A stretch of 64,000 nt of DNA from Chryseobacterium sp. LAM-KRS1 (GCF_013184525.1 NZ_JAAOIZ010000001.1:62001-126000); one strand, 5' to 3'; shown: positions 26,395 through 35,788, counted from the first letter of the stretch. Made by a program: numbers and translations. Notes: generated by a model from the sequence alone, not told the origin.

Positions 26395-27147
26395 TTACTT
26401 TCCACCATTTGCCTTAAGGTCAGCTTTACAATTATTATCCAATTGAGGAACATTTCCATTTATAATAAAGCCTAAAATATCTGTGGTTTCAGAAGCGTAG
26501 TACATCAGACAATTTTGATTATTACAATGGTTTCCATTGGAAGAATCTTTGTGATCTGTCTGCATCGGGGATCCTAGATTTACTAATCCCATCAAATGTC
26601 CCAGTTCATGCTCAAGCACTGTGGCTTCAAGTTTTGTTCTGCTGGTCTGCCCAAATCCTCCGGAATTTTCCTGAATTGTTTTTCCGAATAAAGCAATTGA
26701 TGTATTGCGGTATGCAATTCCTAACGTATTAGAATTGCCGCTATATTTCCCGTTGGTATATAGAATGTTTACTGCAAGAGTTGATCCGTTGGTAAATACA
26801 GTTCGGTTTGTATTCTCAATTTGTCTTATATCATCCGCAGATAAAGTGGAGGAGGATGTTCCCGGAATTTCTCTTTGAATAACGTTTATACCACCATCTT
26901 TGCGGAGAAAAGTGGATAGGAAGTTTTTCAAATGATCAACAGCTTGCGAATTCGGGGCATATCCCGGCATATACTGAATTTCGATCAATAATGAATTATA
27001 CCGGTTATTGCTTAATAGGTCGTTGGCTGACGCGCCAACAGGACGCGTATGGTTGTAATCTGATGATCCATTGCTGAATTCATTATCTCTGCTACAGGAT
27101 ATTGTACATAGCAAGGCTAGAAACGGAATAATTAGTTTTTTAATCAT
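26395..27147 (-). CDS. Zinc metalloprotease lipoprotein (metzincin-type)
   Basis: The product has 250 residues with a lipoprotein signal (MIKKLIIPFLALLCTISC). The zinc site is EHELGHLMGLVNLG, an extended HExxHxxGxxxxG form, with a further PMQTDH after it. A Met-turn candidate is in QNCLMYYASE. This combination marks metzincins such as archaemetzincin-like and other Bacteroidota membrane metalloproteases. The lipid anchor places it at the outer membrane or in the periplasm. It stands alone with the divergent L,D-transpeptidase gene upstream. Confidence 0.8.
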   Translation of the reverse strand: MIKKLIIPFLALLCTISCSRDNEFSNGSSDYNHTRPVGASANDLLSNNRYNSLLIEIQYMPGYAPNSQAVDHLKNFLSTFLRKDGGINVIQREIPGTSSSTLSADDIRQIENTNRTVFTNGSTLAVNILYTNGKYSGNSNTLGIAYRNTSIALFGKTIQENSGGFGQTSRTKLEATVLEHELGHLMGLVNLGSPMQTDHKDSSNGNHCNNQNCLMYYASETTDILGFIINGNVPQLDNNCKADLKANGGK

Positions 27148-27465
27148 AGGTTTTGTGTCTTTTGTTAAATATTTAATAATGCAATATTAGTAAAAATAAG
27201 TTTTGTGGTAGTAATATCACAGTAATGTATTTGTTCTATATCTGTTTTTTTATGTTGAACTCATTTCTTAAACCCGGCGGGTTTGTTTTTATTAATGAAA
27301 ACAAATTGATTTTTCATAGATAATGATAGTGTCAGTCAGCTTTTATACTGATATTTTAATCGTTCTTAACCGTATTTTTACGATATTTTTAACCATCATT
27401 ATGATTATTCCGTTTTAGGTCTGATATTTGTACTGAGTAGCAAAACTAATCGACCTTTTAAATTT
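27148..27465. other. Divergent intergenic region
   Basis: These 318 bases separate the metalloprotease and L,D-transpeptidase genes. At 27182-27189 the minus strand reads TAATATTG, one base off the -7 consensus. Around 27270-27284 a small GC-rich palindrome, AAACCC-GGC-GGGTTT, is followed by a T-rich stretch. No gene is seen. Confidence 0.55.
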
Positions 27466-28497
27466 ATGAACGTAATTGTGAAAAAATCTTTTTTATACAG
27501 TCTTATACTGGTTTTATTTTTAGTATCATGTAAAAAGGAAATTGAAAAAATAAATGATACTTTAGGAACCGATACAACTACCACAGAAAGTCCAACGGAA
27601 AAAACTGATTCAATAAAAAAAGATTCAGTGGTTAAAAAGGAATCTGTACCTCCGGCAATGCAGGAAACCGGCTTTTATAATGCTTTTGTACTTCCAAAAG
27701 ATAAAAAGCTTAGAGATTCTGTATATGCTGCATTCAGCAAAAAATATAATGAAAGAGAACGGTATGCTATTTTAGCACTGAACAGATTGGATTCTAAAAA
27801 TAAATGGAATTCTGATACATTGGTAGTTCCGGCCAAAATAGATACCACACTGATGGCTTATTCACCTTTTCCAATGCAATTGGATGTATTGAGTAATGTA
27901 AAGAAATTTGTTATTTTTTCTTATCCGATTCAGGCGTATGGAGTGTATTCCAACGGGAGTCTTGTAAAGTGGGGACCAACCAGTATGGGAAAAAAAACCG
28001 CACAGACCACAAGAGGATTAACTTTTGCCAACTGGAAAAAGAAGCTTTCCATTTCGACGGTTAGTAGTGAATGGAAATTACCTTATAATTTCAATATTTT
28101 TAACACAGGAGGAATCGGATGGCATCAATATGACCTACCCGGCTATCCGGCATCGCATTCGTGTCTACGGCTATTGAAAAATGATGCCCAATGGTTATAT
28201 TCTTATGCAGATACCTGGATCCTGAATCCGGGAGGAGCCACCACTAAAGCAAAAGGAACTGCAGTAATGGTTTTTGGTGATTACAAATGGGGGCACAGGA
28301 AACCGTGGAGAAATCTGTTGGATGATCCTAATGCAAATAATATTTCTGTAGAAGAAATGAATAAGCTCATAGAGCCCCATATTGAAAAAATAATAAAAGA
28401 GCAGGAGAACAGGGAAAAAGTGGCAGATTCTATCAAGGCAGCGAAGGCTGTTGAGATTCAGGAACCTGCAGTTAAGCCACAAGTGCTTGCACCTTAA
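27466..28497 (+). CDS. L,D-transpeptidase family lipoprotein
   Basis: This 343-residue protein has a lipoprotein signal (SLILVLFLVSC). A polar Thr/Lys linker follows, then a catalytic domain of the YkuD type near residues 130-280. The active-site block is GIGWHQYDLPGYPASHSCLRLL, with the catalytic Cys in SHSCLRL, matching the family HxxG plus S-x-G/S-C-x-R/L pattern. L,D-transpeptidases cross-link peptidoglycan or attach lipoproteins to it in the periplasm. The final part is Glu/Lys-rich and probably a coiled coil. Its stop codon overlaps that of the opposite-strand gene. Confidence 0.88.
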   Translation: MNVIVKKSFLYSLILVLFLVSCKKEIEKINDTLGTDTTTTESPTEKTDSIKKDSVVKKESVPPAMQETGFYNAFVLPKDKKLRDSVYAAFSKKYNERERYAILALNRLDSKNKWNSDTLVVPAKIDTTLMAYSPFPMQLDVLSNVKKFVIFSYPIQAYGVYSNGSLVKWGPTSMGKKTAQTTRGLTFANWKKKLSISTVSSEWKLPYNFNIFNTGGIGWHQYDLPGYPASHSCLRLLKNDAQWLYSYADTWILNPGGATTKAKGTAVMVFGDYKWGHRKPWRNLLDDPNANNISVEEMNKLIEPHIEKIIKEQENREKVADSIKAAKAVEIQEPAVKPQVLAP

Positions 28498-29018
28498 GAC
28501 TTCTTTTCAAATTGTAAAGTAGATTCTTCTGCAAATTTTCTGAGCTTCTGCATTTCATCTTTAGCTTTACTTTGTCCGAATCTGGCCGCAGCATATGTTG
28601 CGGCAATACAAAGCAACATGATAAACGAGGCATTGAGTGCCCAAGGAAATTCATTGCTTTTGATTTGTTTTTCTACATAGTACATGGTGAAAAAGGTCAT
28701 CCATAAAATCGAAAAAGAGAAATAGAGAAACATAAAGAAGGTCCACACAGCCGAGCTTGGCCCGAATACTCCACGGATCACAATATCATCATCTTCTGCC
28801 TCCACGCGAAGAGAAAGTCTGGGTTTCCAGTAATTATCATAAGGTGTTTCCACACAGATGGTAGCTACCTCCTTATTGACATTGCCGGAAAACTCTCCTT
28901 TGTGTTCCTTGAGGTATTTGTTAAGGTTTTCAGCATATTCTTCTTTACTGAGATGGGTAAACATTTTAAACCTCGGTCGTGTGCGTATCTTATCTAATGT
29001 GGTTTCTTCTGTTTTCAT
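28494..29018 (-). CDS. Membrane protein of unknown function with two transmembrane segments
   Basis: The 174-residue protein has a soluble N-terminal part (about 85 residues) followed by two hydrophobic segments near 91-112 and 128-147 with a short charged C-terminus. I do not recognise a family. It starts one base before the end of the aspartyl-protease gene on the same strand (29018 versus 29020), so the two are likely co-transcribed. It ends inside the stop codon of the convergent L,D-transpeptidase gene, sharing a four-base overlap. Confidence 0.7.
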   Translation of the reverse strand: MKTEETTLDKIRTRPRFKMFTHLSKEEYAENLNKYLKEHKGEFSGNVNKEVATICVETPYDNYWKPRLSLRVEAEDDDIVIRGVFGPSSAVWTFFMFLYFSFSILWMTFFTMYYVEKQIKSNEFPWALNASFIMLLCIAATYAAARFGQSKAKDEMQKLRKFAEESTLQFEKKS

Positions 29019-29019
29019 A

Positions 29020-30342
29020 TTATTCCTGATAGGGGATTGGGTCTTCCAGAGTAAAGCTCAGTGTAAGTTCCTGGTCTTTCCTTTTTATAAGCATGGTAAT
29101 GGTTTTTCCTTCTTCAGATTTCATCAGTTCCATAATGTATTCCAAAGTCATATCAAGGGTTTTTCTACCATTGATTGTAATAATCCGGTCGTCTTTTTTT
29201 AGTCCTGCTCTATCTGCGGGAGAATCTTTACGTACACCTGCAATAGAAAATAAAGGCTTTAGTACAAATTTGTACTGTAAGTTATTATTAATCACCTCGA
29301 TTTCATTACTTGCCTTTTTTGCACCGGTTTCAAGGGCTACAAAATCTTTTTCCCAGGATAATCCATCCTGTTGAAAATCAAGACCACTCATATTAAAATG
29401 GAAGGGGTCGTCATAATTTTTATTTTTCTTTAAGTAGATTTTCTGGTTAGGATAATCAAAAATGATAGTAAATCGGCGGAGAATTTCTCCTCCCACTGAA
29501 CCCCTTCTGTTTTCAACAAGATTTACATGCTGAATAGAAAACTCATCCGGCATCGCAGTAAGAGGCTTTTCAAACTTAAAATCCCCCAGGTAAAAGTTAT
29601 GAATACGGCTTCTTTTTCCGTATACATCTCCATTAAATCCTCTGCCTAAAAAATCATCAATATTAGGACGGTTGTACACAAAATTCTTTATCAGAGTAGG
29701 AAAGAGCCATATAGGATCGCTGTTCCCTAAGTCTATAAGAAGTTTGGATGTCTTCTTTTCATTGGTCATTTCAACCTCTGCTTCAATATACGGTTTATTT
29801 TTTTCAATAGAAATGGGAAACTCCTCAAATCTTTTGGTTTTTTTCCTAAGCAGTTCAATATCGTTGTAGATGGTAATCTTTTTGGAAACGTAATCTATAG
29901 AAACAGCATGATCTTTAAAAAAATGATATCCTATGATACCGTTAACAGGGATTCCTACATGAGAAGAAATATTAAATTCCTGATTAACGATAATAAAAAG
30001 GCTCAGAGACTTGTTGATAAAATTTTTTCCTATTGTACCTGTATTATTATCGGAACGAAATCCATCTATACTTGCGTTCCCACCCAAACCTGAAAATTTG
30101 ATCTTTTCAAGTGTTGTTAGTTTTACTTCTTTGTTTTCGAGGCTGAAAATTGATGTTTCAGCAACTCCTGTATCTAACAAAAAGGTTAGATCTGCTCCAT
30201 TAATATTGACCGGAATGAAAATCAGATTATTAATCAGCTTAAATGGAACTACCGTCTTTTTAGCATCTTTAATCTCAAAAGAGTTCTGAGCATTGATAAA
30301 AATGCTAATCAATAAAAGCCAGATAAAACATCGATATTTCAT
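29020..30342 (-). CDS. Exported retropepsin-like aspartyl protease with PDZ domain
   Basis: This 440-residue protein has a signal peptide (MKYRCFIWLLLISIFINAQ). Two aspartyl-protease-like half-domains follow: the first has the LLDTGVAETS motif (DTG), the second the LLIDLGNSDP motif. The GGNASIDG and GIIGYHFF segments fit the same fold. Residues about 350-440 form a PDZ domain (AGVRKDSPADRAGLKKDDRIITINGR). The family is common in Bacteroidota and is expected to act in the periplasm or at the outer membrane. The DLG in the second half is a variation from DTG, so catalysis may differ from classic retropepsins. Confidence 0.85.
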   Translation of the reverse strand: MKYRCFIWLLLISIFINAQNSFEIKDAKKTVVPFKLINNLIFIPVNINGADLTFLLDTGVAETSIFSLENKEVKLTTLEKIKFSGLGGNASIDGFRSDNNTGTIGKNFINKSLSLFIIVNQEFNISSHVGIPVNGIIGYHFFKDHAVSIDYVSKKITIYNDIELLRKKTKRFEEFPISIEKNKPYIEAEVEMTNEKKTSKLLIDLGNSDPIWLFPTLIKNFVYNRPNIDDFLGRGFNGDVYGKRSRIHNFYLGDFKFEKPLTAMPDEFSIQHVNLVENRRGSVGGEILRRFTIIFDYPNQKIYLKKNKNYDDPFHFNMSGLDFQQDGLSWEKDFVALETGAKKASNEIEVINNNLQYKFVLKPLFSIAGVRKDSPADRAGLKKDDRIITINGRKTLDMTLEYIMELMKSEEGKTITMLIKRKDQELTLSFTLEDPIPYQE

Positions 30343-30373
30343 TTACTGAATATAAGCAATTTATCGCTATGTA

Positions 30374-30406
30374 AAATAAAAAACATTCTCTATTTTGAGA
30401 ATGTTT
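30374..30406 (-). terminator. Terminator of the hydrolase gene at 30452
   Basis: AAACATTCTC at 30381-30390 pairs with GAGAATGTTT at 30397-30406. On the minus strand it is followed by a T-run, between the hydrolase and aspartyl-protease genes. Confidence 0.75.
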
Positions 30407-30451
30407 ATGTAATTTTTAATGTTTTGTCTGATATGTTTTATTATCCGTAAA

Positions 30452-31090
30452 TTATTTCGAAAAGAAATCCATAAGGTCAATATAATTTTTTTGATTTACT
30501 CCATGTCCACTCATGTATTCTCTGAAAGTAAAATAACAACTCAATTCATACAGCAGATCTGCAGCCTTTCTTCCCCATTCTAATGGAATTACAGCATCAT
30601 CGGTTCCATGGGATACAAAAAATCTAAGCTTTTCTAATTTCTTTTTATCTCTAACGATATCACCTAAGATTTTCTCTTCAGGATAGCTGCTCAAACACGC
30701 CACATAATTAAATAAATCAGGATATTGTAATGCCAGGGCATAGCATAAAATTCCACCCTGACTGAAGCCGCATAAATGGGCCCTGCTTTCAGTAATTCCG
30801 TATTGATTAATTATTTTTAGAATATTCTCCAGAACACTGTTCAGAGATTCTTTTGCCTGATGGACATCTATAAAGTTTTCTGGATTATTAAAATCAATGT
30901 CATACCATGAATATCCTTCGAATTGAGTATTCTTTGGAGCCCTGAAACTAACGATGATCCAGTCGGCGGGGAGGGTTTCCCTGAAACTAAAAAGATCCTG
31001 TTCATTGCTTCCATAACCATGAAGCATAAAAAGTATTGGAGTAGAAGAAGTAATATTTTCTGGTTCTCTTACAATATAATCTAAATTCAT
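30452..31090 (-). CDS. Phospholipase/carboxylesterase-type alpha/beta hydrolase
   Basis: At 212 residues this is a compact serine hydrolase. It shows LFMLHGYGSNEQDL near the N-terminus, the nucleophile elbow GFSQGG, an Asp in SHGTDDAVIP and a His in MSGHGVN. This matches the phospholipase/carboxylesterase family (PF02230, including YpfH). No signal peptide is present. The -7 element TATCTTTG at 31095-31102 lies only four bases before the ATG, so its transcript may have almost no leader. The physiological ester is unknown. Confidence 0.88.
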   Translation of the reverse strand: MNLDYIVREPENITSSTPILFMLHGYGSNEQDLFSFRETLPADWIIVSFRAPKNTQFEGYSWYDIDFNNPENFIDVHQAKESLNSVLENILKIINQYGITESRAHLCGFSQGGILCYALALQYPDLFNYVACLSSYPEEKILGDIVRDKKKLEKLRFFVSHGTDDAVIPLEWGRKAADLLYELSCYFTFREYMSGHGVNQKNYIDLMDFFSK

Positions 31091-31094
31091 ACTA

Positions 31095-31102
31095 CAAAGA
31101 TA
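31095..31102 (-). promoter_or_regulatory. -7 element touching the hydrolase start codon
   Basis: The minus strand reads TATCTTTG, ending four bases before the ATG at 31090. A transcript starting at the usual distance would be leaderless or nearly so. Confidence 0.6.
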
Positions 31103-31280
31103 AGTAATAAATCAAATTGCTAAATTTTTATGTTTTGAATAATCACGGCTTTAATTTTAACTATAAAATATGAATAATGCTTAAAATCAGACATAAATAT
31201 TATTTTTATTGATTTGATATTGTTTGGAAATCTTTATTGGAAATTTTTCATAAAAGTTATTTTTATATTGATAAAAAACC

Positions 31281-31288
31281 TATATTTG
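31281..31288 (+). promoter_or_regulatory. -7 element of the MmpS-like gene
   Basis: TATATTTG is a perfect match, 26 bases before the ATG at 31315. Confidence 0.55.
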
Positions 31289-31314
31289 AAACATTAAAAA
31301 ATCTATTTGGAGAA

Positions 31315-31749
31315 ATGAAGCAATTTTACAAATCAAAAAGTTTATTAAGACTTTCTTTTTTATTCATCGTATTATTTTCGGTAATTTCTATATTAAATTC
31401 TTGTAAAAAAGATGATGACGATGAAGACTTTAAAGATCATATCGTACAATTTGAAGTAAAGGGGAGTACAGGTGTTATTTCAAAAACCATCGTTACTCAG
31501 GTTGGAACTACGGTAAATAATATGTATAATACTACATTGACTCCCATTACCCTTCCTTGGTCAAGCGGTGAATTTTTTGTTAACTCCAGCCAGGCCCAGT
31601 TAAATCTTTCAGCTAATGCAACGATGCCTGACGATGATTCTAAACTTATTGTAAGCATTTGGATTGATGGAGAAGTGGCAAAGAGTGATACCGTTGTTGG
31701 TAAAGGTGTTTTAAGTGCTGCTGTTTTTCACAGCTTCTTGGAATTATAA
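31315..31749 (+). CDS. Lipoprotein with MmpS-like fold
   Basis: The product has 144 residues. A lipoprotein signal (residues 1-30, ending in ISILNSC) is followed by an acidic Asp-rich linker. The mature domain reads HIVQFEVKGSTGVISKTIV, then TLTPITLPWSSGEF, and ends with IVSIWIDGEVAKSDTVVGKG. That order resembles the MmpS family, which helps MmpL transporters, and similar lipoproteins are common in Flavobacteriales. There is no transporter gene next to it. The ATG at 31315 is preferred over 31237 because the promoter element lies between them. Confidence 0.6.
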   Translation: MKQFYKSKSLLRLSFLFIVLFSVISILNSCKKDDDDEDFKDHIVQFEVKGSTGVISKTIVTQVGTTVNNMYNTTLTPITLPWSSGEFFVNSSQAQLNLSANATMPDDDSKLIVSIWIDGEVAKSDTVVGKGVLSAAVFHSFLEL

Positions 31750-31771
31750 AAAGTTTAAATTACAAATAAAG

Positions 31772-31804
31772 AAAAGACCGCTTATACCAGGCGGTCTTTT
31801 TTTG
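31772..31804 (+). terminator. Terminator after the MmpS-like gene
   Basis: AAAAGACCGC pairs with GCGGTCTTTT around a nine-base loop and continues into T. Confidence 0.85.
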
Positions 31805-31903
31805 ATATATTCTGTTGATGGCAAGTGCAATAGGTTCTGTTGAATTTTTCGTAGGAACGTCTAGTCAAAGTTTAAAAATGTTTTTCTTTTATTTGAAATG
31901 TTA

Positions 31904-33199
31904 TTATTGAACTTTAATTATGAAGTAACTTTTCTTTCCTTTTTGCAGTAATAAAAATTTACCATCGATCAGGTCACTTTCGTTTGCCGTAAAAGTATCA
32001 TTTATTTTTTGCTTGTTTACGGAAATCGAATTTCCTTTGATCTCTCTTTGGGCTTCACTTTTTGATTTTAGAAATCCTGATTTTTCTGAAAGAAGATCAA
32101 TAATGTTGATTCCCAATACATCTGCTTTTGCTACTTCTTTTTGTGGAACTCCGTCAAAAACTTCAAGGAAAGTTTCCTCATCCAGACTTACCAAATCTTC
32201 AGCAGTGGAGCGGCCGAAAAGAATTTCTGAAGCCTTTAAAGCCTTTTCATATTCTTCTCTTCCATGAACCCATACGGTTACTTCTTCTGCTAATTTCTTT
32301 TGAAGTTTTCTTTCATGTGGAGCTGTTTTGTGCTCTTCTATTAATGCTTCAATTTCTTCTTTACCCAGAAATGTATAAAATTTAATAAATCTTTCGGCAT
32401 CAGCATCGGTTGCATTCAGCCAGAATTGGTAGAATTTATACGGTGATGTTTTCTTCTTATCTAACCAGTAATTTTCACCACTCTCGGATTTTCCGAATTT
32501 GGAGCCATCTGCTTTCGTGATCAAAGGAACCGTTAATGCAAAAGCTTCTCCTTGTGCCTTTCTGCGGATCAGTTCTGTCCCTGTAGTGATATTTCCCCAC
32601 TGATCAGAACCTCCCATTTGTAACTTTACATTATTATTCTGGTACAAGTGCAGGAAATCATATCCCTGAATCAGCTGATAAGTAAATTCAGTAAAACTCA
32701 TCCCTTCAGCTCCGGCTTCCCCTGAGAATCTCTTCTTTACGGAATCTTTAGCCATCATATAGTTTACAGTAATGTTTTTTCCCACATTTTTGGCAAAGTC
32801 TAAAAACGAGATGTTTTTCATCCAGTCGTAATTGTTTACCAACTCAGCCTTATTGGCTCCATCTCCATCAAAATTCAGAAACTGAGAAAGCTGATTTTTC
32901 AAACAGTCGACATAATGTAAAAGTGTTTCCTCATCCAGAAGATTTCTCTCTGCAGACTTTCCTGAAGGATCCCCGATCATCCCGGTAGCACCTCCTACTA
33001 ATGCAATAGGCTTGTGGCCATGCTGTTGAAAATGAGCTAAAATTTTAATTTGAATAAGACTTCCAATATGCAAAGAATCAGCAGTTGGATCAAAACCGAT
33101 ATACGCAGTAGTTACCTCTTTATTCAGTTGTTCATCGGTTCCTGGCATCATATCAGCAAAAAGACCACGCCATTTTAATTCTTCAATAAAGGAATTCAT
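31904..33199 (-). CDS. tyrS: Tyrosyl-tRNA synthetase
   Basis: The 431-residue length fits bacterial TyrRS. The class I signature is [11 protein letters not shown], and the KMSKS loop appears as [23 protein letters not shown] and [13 protein letters not shown] bind the tyrosyl adenylate. The C-terminal S4-like RNA-binding domain includes [23 protein letters not shown]. The enzyme charges tRNA-Tyr. The gene stands alone, with the -7 element TATCTTTG at 33230-33237 on the minus strand. Confidence 0.97.
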   Translation of the reverse strand: MNSFIEELKWRGLFADMMPGTDEQLNKEVTTAYIGFDPTADSLHIGSLIQIKILAHFQQHGHKPIALVGGATGMIGDPSGKSAERNLLDEETLLHYVDCLKNQLSQFLNFDGDGANKAELVNNYDWMKNISFLDFAKNVGKNITVNYMMAKDSVKKRFSGEAGAEGMSFTEFTYQLIQGYDFLHLYQNNNVKLQMGGSDQWGNITTGTELIRRKAQGEAFALTVPLITKADGSKFGKSESGENYWLDKKKTSPYKFYQFWLNATDADAERFIKFYTFLGKEEIEALIEEHKTAPHERKLQKKLAEEVTVWVHGREEYEKALKASEILFGRSTAEDLVSLDEETFLEVFDGVPQKEVAKADVLGINIIDLLSEKSGFLKSKSEAQREIKGNSISVNKQKINDTFTANESDLIDGKFLLLQKGKKSYFIIKVQ

Positions 33200-33229
33200 A
33201 TTATAATTTTTCTTTAAAATTTAACTGTG

Positions 33230-33237
33230 CAAAGATA
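33230..33237 (-). promoter_or_regulatory. -7 element of tyrS
   Basis: The minus strand reads TATCTTTG, 30 bases before the ATG at 33199. Confidence 0.55.
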
Positions 33238-33439
33238 GTAAATTCAGAAGTACGGATGGTAAAGTGTGAGGGCTAAAAAGCGAAAAGCCAAAAAACAGAA
33301 AGGCAAGAATCCCATACTATATGGGTCAATTTACCCTTTCATGATTTCTCGATCACGGCATAATCATTTTATCATGTAAAAACTGTCCGAGTAACTGTTT
33401 TACGAATCCTGGATTTTGCGATTTTGCCATTCAGCCTTA

Positions 33440-33470
33440 TTGTCATTTCCCTGAAAATAAATTATATTTG
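33440..33470 (+). promoter_or_regulatory. Promoter of the sigma-factor gene, abutting its start codon
   Basis: TTG at 33440-33442, a 20-base spacer and TATATTTG at 33463-33470 form a near-ideal promoter. The ATG at 33477 begins only six bases later, so the mRNA is predicted to be leaderless. Confidence 0.7.
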
Positions 33471-33476
33471 TTACTA

Positions 33477-34037
33477 ATGAACGACGAACAGTTATTTTCA
33501 CTTATTCAGAAAGCTAAAGAAAAAGACCAGAAGGCCCAGACAAAACTTATTAATATTTTTTGGGTGGATGTCTTTTCTTTTGTGATGAAAAAAGTCCGTG
33601 ACGAAAATGATACAGATGAAATTACGGTCAATGTTTTTTCAAAGGTGTTATCTAAACTGGATATGTACGATCCTCATTTTCAGTTTAAAACATGGATACT
33701 GACAATTGCTCAGAATACGGTTATTGATTTTTGGCGAAAGAGAAGCCGTGAAAATCAGGATCCGACAGAAAACCTGGATGAAGTGAAGAACCAGTTTGCC
33801 AAATCTCCGGAAGAACTGATGATTTCTGATGAAGAGCAAAAGAAAATCATTAAAACAATTGAATCCTTAGATGCCAATTATCAGGATATCATAAAACTCA
33901 GATTTTTTGAAGAGAAAAGCATAAAAGAAATAGCTGAAGAGTTGGGAATTTCTGTTGCAAATACCAAAGTAAGGGTAATGCGTGCTAAAAAAGTCCTGGC
34001 TGAGCTTCTCAAAAACAATGAGTTTGATGAGGATTGA
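33477..34037 (+). CDS. Sigma-70 family (ECF-type) RNA polymerase sigma factor
   Basis: The product has 186 residues from the ATG at 33477. Region 2 contains DITVNVFSKVLSKLDMYDPHFQF-like sequence with FKTWILTIAQNTVIDFWRKR, and region 4 has IKLRFFEEKSIKEIAEELGISVANTKVRVMRAKK, a clear helix-turn-helix. The size and two-domain layout fit ECF sigma factors. The usual partner anti-sigma gene is absent: the downstream gene is on the other strand. It may be controlled by transcription level or by a distant anti-sigma factor. Confidence 0.9.
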   Translation: MNDEQLFSLIQKAKEKDQKAQTKLINIFWVDVFSFVMKKVRDENDTDEITVNVFSKVLSKLDMYDPHFQFKTWILTIAQNTVIDFWRKRSRENQDPTENLDEVKNQFAKSPEELMISDEEQKKIIKTIESLDANYQDIIKLRFFEEKSIKEIAEELGISVANTKVRVMRAKKVLAELLKNNEFDED

Positions 34038-34075
34038 TAAGTATTAAAATATCTCTGAAGTTTCAAAAGATATGA

Positions 34076-34711
34076 CTACAAATGAAACTCAGCTTTTGTT
34101 TTTGGAAACTTAAAAGTTCTTTCTTCTGAATTTCTGTTTTGTAAATTAATCTTCCAGTCTTTTTTTATGACGGTTTCTTTTTCAGATTTTCCGTTGTCTG
34201 GGTTATCTTTACCTTCTACTTCTTTAGAATATACCAACTGTCCGGTGGAAAGGTTGTAATCAATATCCGCCCAATAGTCTCCCGGTCTTCCGTAGCTAAG
34301 GGAATGACCAATCAGTTCGAAATGTCCATCCTGAAAACGGTATTTATCCGTGTATCCCCATTTCCAGCTGCTTCCACCAGCCTGAGTAATTTCTAAAATT
34401 CCTTTGTTAATGGCCATACTCTGATAAGGATCTCCCATCATTCCTCCATGATTACTTTCTAGGATGGCTTTTCTTGATTTTTCTAAGATGCTCCACTTAC
34501 CATTTGTTTTTTTTAGAATCTGGATTTCACGGATATTTCCCATATCCGTAGTATCTTTCGTATTGTAGATAATTACTTTTTCTGGGATTTTATCGCCGTC
34601 AAGATCGCCATCTACGGTTTCTATAATCTCAGATCCCACAGGTTGAAATTCTTTTTGGGCAGAGCAAATGATACTGAAGAATAGAGATAAAAGGAAGAAG
34701 GTTGTTTTCAT
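34076..34711 (-). CDS. Secreted protein of unknown function
   Basis: The 211-residue protein has a signal peptide (MKTTFFLLSLFFSIICSAQ). The mature part begins with a DGDLDGDKIPEKVIIYN stretch similar to the Asp-rich calcium loops of FG-GAP or VCBS repeats. It then has IREIQILKKTNGKWSILEKS and further beta-rich sequence with several Trp and Tyr residues. I do not recognise a named family. It is convergent with the sigma-factor gene, 38 bases apart. Confidence 0.7.
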   Translation of the reverse strand: MKTTFFLLSLFFSIICSAQKEFQPVGSEIIETVDGDLDGDKIPEKVIIYNTKDTTDMGNIREIQILKKTNGKWSILEKSRKAILESNHGGMMGDPYQSMAINKGILEITQAGGSSWKWGYTDKYRFQDGHFELIGHSLSYGRPGDYWADIDYNLSTGQLVYSKEVEGKDNPDNGKSEKETVIKKDWKINLQNRNSEERTFKFPKTKAEFHL

Positions 34712-34801
34712 GGAAAAAATTTGGTGATCTAAATTACAATTATATTTTTAATTATGTGTTCCATCAATTTCTGCATTAGATGGTTTCCATTAAAAATTCC
34801 T

Positions 34802-34809
34802 TAACTTTG
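34802..34809 (+). promoter_or_regulatory. -7 element of lipA
   Basis: TAACTTTG matches TAnnTTTG and lies 16 bases before the ATG at 34826. Confidence 0.55.
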
Positions 34810-34825
34810 AAGTTCAATTTTAGAA

Positions 34826-35692
34826 ATGGAAAATTTAGTTCAAGACACTACCGTTCAAAAACCAAAGTGGATTCGTGTAAAACTGCCTACCGGAAAGAAT
34901 TACAGAGAACTGAGAACCTTGGTTGATAAATATAAATTAAATACAATTTGCCAGAGTGGGAGCTGCCCGAATATGGGGGAATGTTGGGGTGAGGGAACTG
35001 CAACTTTCATGATCCTGGGGAATATCTGTACGCGGAGCTGTGGATTTTGTGGTGTAAAAACCGGAAAACCTATGGATGTAAACTGGGATGAACCCGAGAA
35101 GGTAGCACGTTCGATCAAATTAATGAAAATTAAGCATGCAGTACTTACTTCAGTGGACCGCGATGATCTGAAGGATATGGGATCCATTCTGTGGGGGGAA
35201 ACTGTAAATGCGGTACGAAGAATTTCTCCGGGAACTACAATGGAAACATTGATTCCTGATTTCCAGGGAATAACAAAGCACCTTGATCGATTGGTGGATG
35301 TTGCTCCGGAAGTGATTTCTCATAACATGGAAACAGTAAAACGTTTAACAAGGGAAGTGAGAATTCAGGCTAAATATGAAAGAAGCCTTGAAGTATTAAG
35401 ATACCTGAAAGAAGCAGGACAGAGAAGAACCAAAACGGGTGTTATGCTTGGTTTGGGAGAAACAAGAGATGAAGTTTTCCAGACGATTGAGGACATCAGA
35501 AATGCCAACGTGGATGTGATTACCTTGGGGCAGTATCTTCAGCCTACTAAAAAACATCTTCCTGTAAAAAAATTCATTACACCGGAAGAATTTGATGAAT
35601 TCGGTGATTTTGCAAGAAGTTTAGGTTTCAGACATGTTGAAAGTTCACCACTTGTAAGAAGTTCTTATCACGCAGAAAAACATATTCACTAA
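34826..35692 (+). CDS. lipA: Lipoyl synthase
   Basis: The protein has 288 residues, normal for LipA. The auxiliary iron-sulfur cluster is held by [12 protein letters not shown] (C-x4-C-x5-C) and the radical-SAM cluster by CTRSCGFC (C-x3-C-x2-C). The C-terminal RSSYHAEKH closes the family pattern. LipA inserts two sulfur atoms into octanoyl groups on lipoate-dependent enzymes such as pyruvate dehydrogenase. No lipB lies next to it in the window. Confidence 0.98.
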   Translation: MENLVQDTTVQKPKWIRVKLPTGKNYRELRTLVDKYKLNTICQSGSCPNMGECWGEGTATFMILGNICTRSCGFCGVKTGKPMDVNWDEPEKVARSIKLMKIKHAVLTSVDRDDLKDMGSILWGETVNAVRRISPGTTMETLIPDFQGITKHLDRLVDVAPEVISHNMETVKRLTREVRIQAKYERSLEVLRYLKEAGQRRTKTGVMLGLGETRDEVFQTIEDIRNANVDVITLGQYLQPTKKHLPVKKFITPEEFDEFGDFARSLGFRHVESSPLVRSSYHAEKHIH

Positions 35693-35696
35693 AAAT

Positions 35697-35729
35697 ACAA
35701 ATCGCTCCAACACGGAGCGATTTTTTTTA
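35697..35729 (+). terminator. lipA terminator
   Basis: AAATCGCTCC pairs with GGAGCGATTT around a five-base loop, followed by a T-run. Confidence 0.9.
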
Positions 35730-35788
35730 TTAAAAATGACCAGTTGATATGTAAACCAGCAAAACTCAATTTAGCTATTTAGCCTTCA

